Assembly: GCA_016699535.1 (NCBI GenBank)
Contig: CP064980.1
Span: forward strand, 2,550,001-2,614,000
DNA from: Myxococcales bacterium
GTDB lineage: Bacteria; Myxococcota_A; Polyangia; Polyangiales; GCA-016699535
Direction of reading: 5' to 3'
Length of the DNA stretch: 64,000 nt
Positions 26,957-35,762 of this stretch are shown here, piece by piece. Below the pieces are notes generated by a model. That model was not told the origin of the DNA. It searched no databases and was given only the letters and a program-made list of their open reading frames with translations. The translations under genes were made by a program, and so were the position numbers. The first letter of the stretch is position 1; each line of letters starts with the position of its first letter.

Positions 26957-27391
26957 ATGACTGACACCACAAACGACGATAAGCCAGTCCTAGAGTTGAG
27001 CATTTTGCCGATGCGTCTTGCGATTGCAAAGCGTAAACCCGATGCCACCATCCCAGCGTGGGCTCTAGGCTCTCCTTTTTTTTCCATTACCCGGACCGAT
27101 GAAGAATTGTCGGTAGTGTGCGAAGAAGAGAAGATTCCGAAAGATCAAAACCCCGACAAGGGCTGGCGTTGCCTAAAAGTTCATGGGCCGATGCCGCTTG
27201 ATGCTGTGGGCATTTTGGCCAGCCTTTCCACGGTGCTTGCCGCAGCAGAAATCAGTGTGTTTGCCATCGCTTCCTATGATACCGATTACATTCTCGTCAA
27301 AGCAGAGAAGCTCGAGCAAGCCATTCAAGCGCTCGACGGAAGTGGTTTTGTGATTCACACCCACGACGACGAGGCTCCGGATGAAGCGTGA
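26957..27391 (+). CDS. ACT-domain protein
   Basis: 144 residues. An N-terminal LELSILPMRLAIAKRKP block, then WRCLKVHGPMPLDAVGILASLSTVLAAAEISVFAIASYDTDYILV, the pattern of paired ACT (CASTOR/ACT_7-type) domains that bind amino acids. No catalytic domain is attached, so a small ligand-sensing protein is likely. The end overlaps the ATG of the exported methyltransferase gene by 11 bases. Confidence 0.8.
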   Translation: MTDTTNDDKPVLELSILPMRLAIAKRKPDATIPAWALGSPFFSITRTDEELSVVCEEEKIPKDQNPDKGWRCLKVHGPMPLDAVGILASLSTVLAAAEISVFAIASYDTDYILVKAEKLEQAIQALDGSGFVIHTHDDEAPDEA

Positions 27392-28074
27392 AACTAGCCT
27401 GCGCAATTTTCTCTGCACACTCTTTTGTTTTTCTTTTGTTTCCAGCCCCTGTTTTGCGGATGGCCACAAACATCGTTCCAAACGTGGCATGGTGGAACGT
27501 TTTACCGATCCGGAAAATTGGGCGAAAAAGTTCGACGATCCTGAGCGCTATAACTGGCAGAAACCCGATGAAGTGATCAGCGCGCTTGGCCTTAGAGATG
27601 GACAGTCCATCGTCGATTTGGGGGCTGGCACAGGCTATTTTGCCGTGCGTTTAGCGAAGAAGTACCCCAAGAGTACGGTGCTTGGCATCGATCGGGAGCC
27701 TGAAATGGTTGACTATCTCAACCGTCGTGCGCTGCAAGAAAAACTGCTCAATCTAAGGGCTTTGCTTGCGAGTTCAAAGGATGCACGCATTCCGGGCAAA
27801 GTCGATTTGGTTTTTATTTGCAACACCTACCATCATTTCCAAGACCGTAAGACATACCTGAAGACTTGAAGAAGAGCTTAAGCCAACACGGGGCGATTGC
27901 AATTGTTGATTTCAAAATGGGTGAGATGCCCGTTGACCAAGCGAGAGCCATCGTCTCTGCCAGTTACAGCCTGATGAGGAAATGAAAAGCGCAGGACTGA
28001 AGCGTCGTTCGCTAAACGAGAGCCTCTTATCTTACCAGTACATTGCCATCTACGAGAACGCTACGAGCAACTAA
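27381..28074 (+). CDS. Exported class I SAM-dependent methyltransferase, frameshifted
   Basis: It begins with a signal peptide (MKRETSLRNFLCTLFCFSFVSSPCFADG), then MVERFTDPENWAKKFDDPERYNWQKPDEVISALGL and SAM motif I (IVDLGAGTGYF). The open frame stops at 27869. The continuation is readable in other frames: LKKSLSQHGAIAIVDFKMGEMPV, then after a second shift near 27935 SESHRLCQLQPDEEMKSAGLKRRSLNESLLSYQYIAIY... ending at TAA 28072-28074. So at least two single-base indels are present. A SAM-dependent enzyme with an export signal is a known but unexplained family in Proteobacteria. Substrate unknown. Confidence 0.72.
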
Positions 28075-28458
28075 GCACTATCTCGTGGGTGTGCCCGTTA
28101 CCAACCGTATCTTGTTCGGTGGACATCAAAGTCACGGTTTGTCCCGTCAGCAAGGCTTCGAACTCGGCACTGCTTACAGTGACTTCGTGCCCATGACCGG
28201 TGTTGCCACCTTGGATATCGTAAGTTTTCTCGACTCCATCGATTGCGTCTTGATAACTTATAACGAGTTCATGCTGGCCGCTCGGGTGATTGTCTTTGAT
28301 AACAACATCGACTCCCGTGAGGCAGTATGCACCTGAATCGGCATCGAGCGTTGCATCCGAAACCAAAGCATCGGATCCCGCATCGATCCGTTGACTTTCA
28401 TCGTCACAGCAACAAGTACGGTCGCTACCATAAACACAACAGCATACCAGCGTATCAT
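28061..28458 (-). CDS. Small lipoprotein, frameshifted after the lipobox
   Basis: ATG 28458 has a strong AAGGAGG site five bases upstream. It reads MIRWYAVVFMVATVLVA and then needs one extra base near 28410 (a lost T before TGTGAC) to give the lipobox LVAC followed by DDESQRIDAGSDALVSDATLDADSG. The rest of the frame is open to 28061. The mature part has two HTH-type blocks (GNTGHGHEVTVSSAEFEALLTGQ and GNGHTHEIVL), a His-rich repeat seen in other myxobacterial lipoproteins. The ~131-residue product would sit in the outer membrane. Its end overlaps the exported methyltransferase end by 14 bases (convergent). Confidence 0.65.
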
Positions 28459-28562
28459 GACAGCCTCCTTTCTTTATCAGTGCGATCAGAATTGCATCGC
28501 GTTAGAAGCTGTTATCGGGTTTGCAATCGTTTAGCTACGCCCGTTGATCGTGTTAATCAAAT

Positions 28563-28597
28563 AAAAAAAAGGCTCGACGGGGAGTGTCGAGCCTTTT
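28563..28597 (-). terminator. Intrinsic terminator behind the 55-residue small gene
   Basis: An 8-bp perfect stem GGCTCGAC / GTCGAGCC with a 7-base loop is flanked by eight As on the left and TTTT on the right. On the minus strand it ends with a T8 tract, so it terminates the small gene that stops at 28679. It could also act weakly on the plus strand. Confidence 0.8.
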
Positions 28598-28678
28598 ACC
28601 ATTCGCACAGGGCGAAGCGGCGAATGGCACATCCCGGGAGGGGGATGTAATCTAAGACTGTTTGGGCTTGCTTTCCGA

Positions 28679-28846
28679 TCAGGAATCGAAATCCAATTCC
28701 TTGGGATCCTCTTTTGAAAATTCCTGCTCGGTGTTGAAAGTGGCCTCTTGGTACAGATCGTCCAAGGTGAACCCGATCTTTTGCGTGGGACGGATTTCCT
28801 CACGTTCAAATTCTTCGATACTTCGATAATGTTTGGGTCCCCGCAT
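28679..28846 (-). CDS. Small acidic protein of unknown function (55 aa)
   Basis: ATG 28846 is preceded by AGGAGG at nine bases, one of the best ribosome-binding sites in the window. The product starts MRGPKHYRSIEEFEREEIRP, continues TQKIGFTLDDLYQEATF, and ends in an acidic tail (EDPKELDFDS). No signal or membrane segment. A strong terminator follows 82 bases after the stop. I do not recognise the family, but the combination of strong site, plausible soluble protein and terminator supports a real gene. Confidence 0.65.
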   Translation of the reverse strand: MRGPKHYRSIEEFEREEIRPTQKIGFTLDDLYQEATFNTEQEFSKEDPKELDFDS

Positions 28847-29179
28847 GATGGTTGGCCTCCTAAGCCGTTTTCGAGCAGAACAAATAGTTTGTTTGTAACT
28901 ACTTTATCCTACATCTGACGACACAGTACCACCCACCTCTCAGAAGGCAAAAAAATGGAGAACATATTGGGGTAAGTATTGAAAGTGAAAAGCATATTTG
29001 ACTATTTCAGCTGCTTCGTTGCCTAGTTAGCGCAGCACGCAGATGGAGCAGTCTCACACGGCTTCCCTCCCACCCCGGTGGGCCTTCCCTGCCTTGTAGG
29101 GCGAGGAAAAATTGGCGGAAAATAGGTGTTGAGTTGAGATGACATTGAAAGCTTTGAGGCGGACTGGTAATAGCTGTCT
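28847..29179. other. Intergenic region upstream of parA with GC-rich hairpins
   Basis: No convincing ORF. The left ~120 bases are AT-rich and should hold the divergent promoters. At 29069-29082 there is a GC palindrome CCCACC-CC-GGTGGG, followed by a second imperfect stem (CCCTGCC / GGGCGAGG). This could be a small structured RNA or a regulatory hairpin. No parS-like sequence (GTTTCACGTGAAAC type) was found here. Confidence 0.35.
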
Positions 29180-29950
29180 ATGACTCAAGTTGTTGCTGTG
29201 GCGAACCAAAAAGGCGGGGTCGGAAAGACCACGACGGCGGTGAATTTAGCGGCCAGTTTCGCTGTCGCCGAGCAGCGGGTGCTGCTTGTTGATATCGATC
29301 CGCAGGGCAATGCTTCAAGCGGCGTAGGGCTTGATACCGCACAGCTCGAGGTGGGCACCTATCACGTTCTGCACCGTGATGCAGCAGCTATTTCTGCTAT
29401 CAATGAGACCGACCTGCCAAATCTGAAGCTTATGCCTGCTTCGCCTGATTTGGCTGCGGTAGAGCTTGAGTTTGTCTCCTTCGAGGACCGAGCCTTGCGT
29501 CTCAAAGAAGCGCTTGAGCCGCTCAAGAGTGAATACGACTACATCGTGATTGATTGTCCGCCCTCACTTGGCATCTTGACCATTAACGCTTTGGCGGCGG
29601 CTGATTCGATTTTGGTGCCGATGCAGTGTGAGTACTATGCGCTTGAAGGACTTAGCCAGCTCATGAACACAGTAGAGCGTATCCGTAGCGGACTTAATCC
29701 GGAGCTCAAAATGGACGGCGTGCTGCTTTGTATGTTCGATGCACGAAGCAATCTCTCATCGCAAGTTGCAAGCGAGCTAAGAAAACATTTTCCCGTGTTC
29801 AACACTGTGATTCCGCGCAACATTCGTTTAGCTGAGGCTCCCTCGCACGGTAAACCCATTATCCTTTACGATTCTGCATCACGCGGTTCGGCCGGTTATC
29901 TCAATCTTGCGCGTGAGATTCTTAGCGGCCCCACTCCGCAAGCTGCCTAG
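29180..29950 (+). CDS. parA: ParA/Soj chromosome-partitioning ATPase
   Basis: 256 residues. A deviant Walker A box KGGVGKTTT near the N-terminus, DIDPQGN (Walker A') and VIDCPPSLG (Walker B) identify the ParA/Soj group. The short N-terminus without a DNA-binding extension marks the chromosomal type. It works with ParB and parS in origin segregation and is often near oriC. The parB start is ten bases after its stop. Confidence 0.95.
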   Translation: MTQVVAVANQKGGVGKTTTAVNLAASFAVAEQRVLLVDIDPQGNASSGVGLDTAQLEVGTYHVLHRDAAAISAINETDLPNLKLMPASPDLAAVELEFVSFEDRALRLKEALEPLKSEYDYIVIDCPPSLGILTINALAAADSILVPMQCEYYALEGLSQLMNTVERIRSGLNPELKMDGVLLCMFDARSNLSSQVASELRKHFPVFNTVIPRNIRLAEAPSHGKPIILYDSASRGSAGYLNLAREILSGPTPQAA

Positions 29951-29959
29951 TGGTTCATT

Positions 29960-30826
29960 ATGGATTCTTCACGAACACCCAAACGCCGACCGTTAGGACG
30001 TGGTCTTGATGCGCTGCTTCCTTCCTCGGCACCTCAAAGCACGCAGTACAAAACCTTGCACGTAGCCGTCGAGGATTTAAGGCCCAACAGCGAGCAGCCT
30101 CGCAAGCGTTTTGATGAAGAGGCCCTTGAGGAACTGGCAAGTTCAATCAAAGAGCTTGGTGTGCTCGAGCCCTTGCTCGTGCGTAAACGTAACGACGGCA
30201 CCTACGACATTGTTGCAGGTGAGCGTCGCTGGCGCGCAGCACAACGCGCCGGTGTGCTCAAAGTGCCAGTGTTTGTGCGCGAGCTCACCGAAAAGCAATC
30301 GTTTGAAGCCGCGCTCGTTGAAAACTTGCAACGTGAAGACCTCAACGCTGTTGAAACAGCTCGCGCATTTCAAAAGCTCATTGCCGATCACGGTCATACC
30401 CAAGAAAGCGTTGCGAAACGTCTAGGCAAAAGTCGTTCGGCTGTAGCCAACTCCGTTCGTTTGCTTTCATTGCCCGATGGTGTACTTGCGCGCATCGAAG
30501 CCGATGAACTCAGTGAAGGACACGGCCGTGCTCTGCTCGGCTTAGCTTCAGCGCAAGAGATGTCGTCGCTCGCCAAAGAAATTGTCGCACACAACCTTAG
30601 CGTGCGCGACACTGAAAAACGCGTCAAAGAGGCCTTAAAGCCCACAACGGCCAAGCCTGCAAGCAAGACCACCGATTCGGCCAACGTGCGTGATCTTGAA
30701 AAACGCCTCAGTAACGCTCTAGGCGCTACGGTCAAAGTCACCGACAAAAAGGGCAAAGGGCAGATTAGCATCCGTTACCACAGTTACGATGAACTCGATG
30801 GCCTTTTAGAGCGTCTGGTTCGCTAA
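29960..30826 (+). CDS. parB: ParB/Spo0J chromosome-partitioning protein
   Basis: 288 residues. The N-terminus RRPLGRGLDALLPS is the ParA-interacting motif. It is followed by the CTPase core (VAGERRWRAAQRAG, the conserved GERRxRA box, and VENLQREDLNAVE), the helix-turn-helix (TQESVAKRLGKSRSAVANSVRLLSLP) and a C-terminal dimer domain. ParB loads at parS and slides as a CTP-dependent clamp. A parAB operon suggests the replication origin may be close, though no oriC or gid/rnpA genes are in the window. Confidence 0.95.
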   Translation: MDSSRTPKRRPLGRGLDALLPSSAPQSTQYKTLHVAVEDLRPNSEQPRKRFDEEALEELASSIKELGVLEPLLVRKRNDGTYDIVAGERRWRAAQRAGVLKVPVFVRELTEKQSFEAALVENLQREDLNAVETARAFQKLIADHGHTQESVAKRLGKSRSAVANSVRLLSLPDGVLARIEADELSEGHGRALLGLASAQEMSSLAKEIVAHNLSVRDTEKRVKEALKPTTAKPASKTTDSANVRDLEKRLSNALGATVKVTDKKGKGQISIRYHSYDELDGLLERLVR

Positions 30827-30829
30827 ACC

Positions 30830-31948
30830 ATGCCTAGAAAGATTCGACATAAGCCGCGCTTTTGGGGTCGATTGCCAAGCCATAAGCGCCGCCATGTTCC
30901 GGGTCGTCCACCTGGATCGATCCCGCTCTCCAGCCGAAGCGCATAGGACCCATTTACATGCACTGTTTATGGGCCGGAAGCTTTGGAAGAGAAAGAGCAT
31001 TGCGAGCTTGAGGATCTGAAAAAACTGCAGGCAACGTATCAAGTGGTTTGGCTCAATATTGTTGGCCTGCAAAACGTTGAGCTTATCCAACATTTGGGCA
31101 AGCTATTTAATCTTCATCCATTAGCGTTGGAAGATGTTGTATCGCTCGGTCAACGTCCCAAGCTCGATCAATACGAAGGTTCAGCCTTTATGGTGATGCA
31201 TGCGCCCGAGCCGAGCGGCGAGCTCGAGTTTGAGCAGTACAGTATGTTTGTGGGCGAGAACTTTGTCATCACCATCCAAGAGCGGCCTGGCGATTGTCTC
31301 GAGCCTGTGCGTGACCGGCTGAGGCGAAGCGGTGGCCACATTCGCAAACGTCCGTCGGACTATCTGGCCTATGCCATTTTTGATACCATCGTGGATCACT
31401 ATTTCCCGATGGTCGAAGGTTATCTCGAGAAAGTCGACAAGCTTGAAAACGATGTAATTGCCAACGATGCAGTCATCAACATCGAAGAGCTGCATCGCAT
31501 CAGACACCTTCTGTTAAACCTACGCTTGATCCTCTGGCCAACCCGTGATGTAGCTGGCAGCGTGGCCGGCAAAGAGCAGCCCATTTTTTCTGCCGAAACC
31601 CGATTGTTCTTCCGCGATACGCATGATCACACCTTGCAACTTGGTGACATGGTCGATGCTTGTCGTAGTTCGGCCTCCGAGCTTATGGATTTGTACTTAT
31701 CCAAGGTTAATGCGCGCATGGGCGAAGTGATGAAGGTGCTCACCCTAATCGCCACCATCTTCATGCCGCTTAGCTTTATCGCTGGCCTTTACGGCATGAA
31801 CTTTGACAGACAATACCCTGGCAATATGCCGGAACTTGGTTTCCGCTACGGCTATTTTGCCGTGCTCACGCTCATGGGCACCATCGCCTTTGCCTTCGTC
31901 TTCTACTTCTGGAAAAAAGGCTGGATTGGTCGGAATACGTTAAAATAA
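30830..31948 (+). CDS. corA: CorA-like magnesium/divalent cation transporter with an in-frame TAG near the N-terminus
   Basis: A start at ATG 30830 reads MPRKIRHKPRFWGRLPSHK... with the basic N-terminus typical of delta-type CorA. It then meets TAG at 30944-30946. The same frame continues DPFTCTVYGPEALEEKEH and the full CorA body: a cytoplasmic funnel, a long coiled helix, and two membrane helices with the GMN motif in LYGMNF and a charged C-terminus. Length with the stop read through is 372, typical for the family. Without it the first usable start is TTG 30983. The TAG is a mutation or base error. ATG 30830 lies three bases after the parB stop. Confidence 0.82.
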
Positions 31949-31961
31949 TTCCCGTGCGGTT

Positions 31962-34487
31962 TTAGTCGGTCGAAAAGGTCTGATCGACGGATCGCGCATA
32001 GAGTCCGCCGCCGGATTGGAGCACGGGGACAACGCATTCAATGAAGTCGTCGATGTCGTTGGTATTTAAATCTGTGTTGTTGGTGTAGTCGGCAAAGTCA
32101 CATTCAAGAACGACCATGCCCCATGTCCAGTCGGTAGCGCTGCTCAGATCGCTAGGGTTGGACGCTGCTGCTGGAGATGCGCCAGTACAGCTCGCATCGC
32201 CTGGACCTGTGCCACTATCGTACACGCCGCCTCCTTCAATGCAGCTTGCAACAAATTGCAAATCAACTGCTGCTGTCGCCGCAGGTGGACTTGCGAAATC
32301 AAACGAAGTTGCTGTGCTCGGCAAGGCCCATAGAATATCAGGTATGCCATCCGAGCCATTCGCAGCATCGACAAAGAAACCATAGGCCCAGGCGCCGGTG
32401 GGTGCACTTGAGCTGTTAGCATAACTCTGCCAACTGAAAGCAGGCGTATCCCCTACGGCAGTGGCTCCCTCTGCCGGGGCTGTTAGAAGCACCGGTTCGT
32501 TGAATACCAAGTTTTGCGTGATATTTGCGCTTCCGTCGAGTCCGTCGAAATCAATACGGTAGGGCGAGTTGGCCAAAGTATCTGGATCGCCGGTCCCATC
32601 GGCGTCCAAAAAGGCAGACACCTGAGTGGAATCCGAAGACAAACTGGTCAAATTGACGAGACTGTAAGCTGTGCTTGCAGCATCAAGATACACGCTGCTC
32701 TCCGAGTCTTCATCGCGCACGCGAATGGCGATGGGAGCCGTCACCGAGGTGTTGTTGGTGATCGATCCGCTGATGGTGATGCTGCTGTCACTGCCGGAGT
32801 CCGTAACAAAATAGCTCTCCATGCCTTGTACACGCGCATCGTAGTCATCTCCTGCAATCGTATCCATATCGACAGCTTGGATGGTAACTCTGTACGAGGT
32901 ATCATCGATAAGAGTGGTTGCTGTGCCGCTGGTACTGAGCGTTGGTCCGATGTCGGAAGAATAGCTGTTGCCCCAGATGGATGCATAATAAGTTACTGCG
33001 CCCGCTACTGTGTTCCAAGTATAGCTAGGGTCGAGTCCCGAGGCGCTTGCTCCGGTCGGTGAAGTTAGAGCAACCGTTCGGTCCAGCTTGGTGACGGTCT
33101 CGATGTTGTCAACTTCAACATGGATAAAATCAAGCAATGTATCGCGAAACGAAAACACGTAGTCTCCCGCGTCGTCTTGGGTCGGGTCAGCCCATCCGTA
33201 GCTATAACGCTGGTCGTCTAAGTGCTCATCGTAACTTGATCCGGTGTTGTCTGCGACTTGGTAATCGCAAGCCCCATCGTCCTTTAGAACGACCAGGTCT
33301 CCACTGGGATGCTTTACGGTGGGCGCGCTTAACTGGGCTTCATCGGCTGAGTTACTAATGAGCGCTGTTGCAAACATGTAAAACCCGCGGCATTGGCCAG
33401 AGCCGGGTACAAAGTTTCCGCTGTTCGCGGGGCTTTCAAGTTCCGGCGTGCGTGCTTCACCACTCTCGTGATAAGCGTAAACATTGAATGAGTAGTAGTA
33501 TTTCGCGCTGCTTGCATCAACGATGCTGAGATTTGTGCCGGACATATCAGTGTCAGCGATGATCACCGCGCTGCTGGCGACCGATTGCGGATCCCCTGGA
33601 AGCGTGGGTTGTTCATCGGGTCCGACGATGTCACGAAAAGCGCGAACGAAGTACGTTCCGCGGCCTACATCAAAACTGTAGGGTGTGGAAGGAAGCAAAA
33701 TACCGCTGGTTGCATCGATGGTGACGCTTTGCAATGCTTCGGTGCTTTGAGCACTTGGATAAAGGCGAACGTATACTTTGTCGCCAAGATTACTTCCGCT
33801 TGTTTGCTCAACTGTGCCGGACAAAGTTCGGGAAAATTGAGTAACGCTTACACTTGTTGGAGCCGAATCGCCCAAAGCATTGCTTTGATAGGCCCGGATG
33901 CTCAGTTCTGTTCCCGGAGCAACATCGGTATAACTAAGATCCACGCTAAAGTTTCCATCCGTGCCCACGGTGGCTTCTGCCATTGCAAGTGAGGTGGATT
34001 GCTCGAGCAATTCAACCGTAAGGCTAAGACCAGCTTCACCACTGCCAGTGACCGTGACAGGCGAATCGATTTCGTCGTTGGCTTCAGGCGAACTAATGCT
34101 CGGAGCATCTGGCACTAGACCTTGAGTTACGCTGACCGTCACGGCCTCGGATCTGCCATCGCTTGTGCTTTGCGTTACACTAATCACCAATTCGGTACCG
34201 TTGTCTTGCTCCGTAAAGTCGACCGTGACACTAAAGTTTCCGTTGCCGTCCACTGCAGATGTCCCTGTGCCAATTTGAGAATCCGCTGCCGAAACCGTTA
34301 CGTCAATCGTAGCGCCTGCGAGGCCTGTTCCGGTGACTAGTACGGGACTTCCCACCACTGCGTCTTCAATTGGAGCTGTAATCGTCGGGGCCGCAACCGG
34401 AGTTGGCGTATCGTTGCTATCGCTACCGCAGGCAGAAAACACAACAAGTGCAAGCAAAATTGAAAAAAGAATCATTGAACGCTGCAT
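31962..34487 (-). CDS. Large surface lipoprotein with bacterial Ig-like repeats
   Basis: 841 residues from ATG 34487, with AGGAG six bases upstream. It starts MQRSMILFSILLALVVFSAC (lipobox FSAC), then a Thr/Pro linker. Two adhesin-type Ig-like repeats follow (PTITAPIEDAVVGSPVLVTG... and PSISSPEANDEIDSPVTVTGSGEAG...). A carboxypeptidase-regulatory-like block (SGTVEQTSGSNLGDKVYVRLYP) and two FN3-like blocks (VALTSPTGASASGLDPSYTWN..., LLTAPAEGATAVGDTPAFSWQ) come next. It is rich in Ser, Thr, Asp and Gly, as in exposed proteins. No enzyme domain seen; a structural or adhesive role is inferred. Confidence 0.8.
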   Translation of the reverse strand: MQRSMILFSILLALVVFSACGSDSNDTPTPVAAPTITAPIEDAVVGSPVLVTGTGLAGATIDVTVSAADSQIGTGTSAVDGNGNFSVTVDFTEQDNGTELVISVTQSTSDGRSEAVTVSVTQGLVPDAPSISSPEANDEIDSPVTVTGSGEAGLSLTVELLEQSTSLAMAEATVGTDGNFSVDLSYTDVAPGTELSIRAYQSNALGDSAPTSVSVTQFSRTLSGTVEQTSGSNLGDKVYVRLYPSAQSTEALQSVTIDATSGILLPSTPYSFDVGRGTYFVRAFRDIVGPDEQPTLPGDPQSVASSAVIIADTDMSGTNLSIVDASSAKYYYSFNVYAYHESGEARTPELESPANSGNFVPGSGQCRGFYMFATALISNSADEAQLSAPTVKHPSGDLVVLKDDGACDYQVADNTGSSYDEHLDDQRYSYGWADPTQDDAGDYVFSFRDTLLDFIHVEVDNIETVTKLDRTVALTSPTGASASGLDPSYTWNTVAGAVTYYASIWGNSYSSDIGPTLSTSGTATTLIDDTSYRVTIQAVDMDTIAGDDYDARVQGMESYFVTDSGSDSSITISGSITNNTSVTAPIAIRVRDEDSESSVYLDAASTAYSLVNLTSLSSDSTQVSAFLDADGTGDPDTLANSPYRIDFDGLDGSANITQNLVFNEPVLLTAPAEGATAVGDTPAFSWQSYANSSSAPTGAWAYGFFVDAANGSDGIPDILWALPSTATSFDFASPPAATAAVDLQFVASCIEGGGVYDSGTGPGDASCTGASPAAASNPSDLSSATDWTWGMVVLECDFADYTNNTDLNTNDIDDFIECVVPVLQSGGGLYARSVDQTFSTD

Positions 34488-34740
34488 AGTTTCTCCTAAG
34501 GTAGCGCCCAACAACTTGACGCAAGTTCGCTAGTCACAGATGCATGGCAGTGTTCCGCACCGCTTCTAAACTGTCAATTTACAAGTCTTTGCTCATTGAA
34601 CACCCGAAGCAATGGGCGCTAAACAGCTGTGGCCACTTCTCATGCATTGGCCGGAATCGCGTCCGGACGTTTGGATTCCTACTTATACAAACACCCTGCT
34701 CGCTTGTTTATTCCGAGCTTAAGATTGCTTGTTTGAAAAG

Positions 34741-35526
34741 TTACTTGATGTAGGCTGCAAGTCCCACGGGATAGCTTTCTTGTGGGCATTCATTGTACAG
34801 CAGAACAAAGTAGCTATCGACAAAAGCGTTTTGAGGAAAGCTTAAATTCTTTGCTGCGGTGATTGCACTTTCACAAGGCGAAGGATGGTCACAGCCCCGT
34901 GCAGCAATCCATGGCGTGCCCGATGGTCCGATGCCTTGTGCCGCAGCATAGCAATGCGGTGTGCTTTTTCGAATGCTGTACCACGTCAATAAGGCATCCT
35001 GAAGGCTAGCAATCATCTTGCCGTAGCCCGGCAGTTGCCGAGCGAGTTCTTCAAAGTCACCCGCGCTAAGTTCACTTGAAGCCGTGGTAGCCAAGTTTAA
35101 GGCTTCCTTGCTTTCATACCAAGTCCTTGCCTCTTCAATTAAATCCACAAGGCGAATGTCCTCAGTTTTTCCCCACGCCAAAACCGCTGCTTGGACAGCA
35201 AGGCTAATGATGTCCGAGAACATGGCGGTGTTTTGTTGTGCTGCATAAAGCAAATCTTGAGCTATCTCGCCAAGCGCTTCGCCAGCAGGTTCATTAATCT
35301 CTCGAAGCAACGCCGCCAGCCACACAATCGCAATGGCGCAAATCAAAGCCGCTTCCCACGCCGCCAAGGTGATGGTCATCGCCCCAATCGTAATGCTTAT
35401 CGGATCAGCAATCGCATCGTTGCTTTGATCAATTGATTCATCATCCATGGATGCAGAACAAGACGAACTTAGCAGTAGCGAAGCTATCAATATCAATCCT
35501 AAACGCTTCCGAGCAAATGCCGCCAT
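34741..35526 (-). CDS. Predicted lipoprotein, unknown function
   Basis: 261 residues. The signal ends in lipobox SSSC (~20-23) followed by Ser/Asp-rich residues. A hydrophobic stretch (MTITLAAWEAALICAIAIVWLAALL, broken by Glu) may be buried or membrane-inserted. The C-terminal half has four spaced cysteines (HCYAAAQG, GCDHPSPCE, NECPQE) that could form two disulfides. No family recognised. It is the gene upstream of the Ig-repeat lipoprotein on the same strand, 253 bases away. Confidence 0.6.
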   Translation of the reverse strand: MAAFARKRLGLILIASLLLSSSCSASMDDESIDQSNDAIADPISITIGAMTITLAAWEAALICAIAIVWLAALLREINEPAGEALGEIAQDLLYAAQQNTAMFSDIISLAVQAAVLAWGKTEDIRLVDLIEEARTWYESKEALNLATTASSELSAGDFEELARQLPGYGKMIASLQDALLTWYSIRKSTPHCYAAAQGIGPSGTPWIAARGCDHPSPCESAITAAKNLSFPQNAFVDSYFVLLYNECPQESYPVGLAAYIK

Positions 35527-35762
35527 GGGGAACTCCTACCCACTTAGTATGCAAAATCCATACCGCCCCAAACGCGCTACTCACTTGAACACACCCCAGA
35601 AAATCATTCAAGATTAATTCAACACACAACCCCACTGCACCCAAACCGAAGCCTCCAGACCCCGCCCGCGAGGCTCCTCCTCTCACGCGCTAAGCAGACG
35701 CAGTTCAGTTGCATTATTACAGATACGTGGTAATGTTGATCTAATCAAGGACAAGCCTAGTT

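Noticed and set aside
29180..30826. parS site within or near parAB
   Set aside because: All CACGTG occurrences in the window were checked by eye and none has the flanking parS arms.
32514..33062. 182-residue ORF antisense to the Ig-repeat lipoprotein
   Set aside because: Shadow of a repeat-rich gene; no start signal and no recognisable fold. The same applies to the long antisense ORFs at 8296-8910, 10552-11175, 18574-18987 and 42703-43209.
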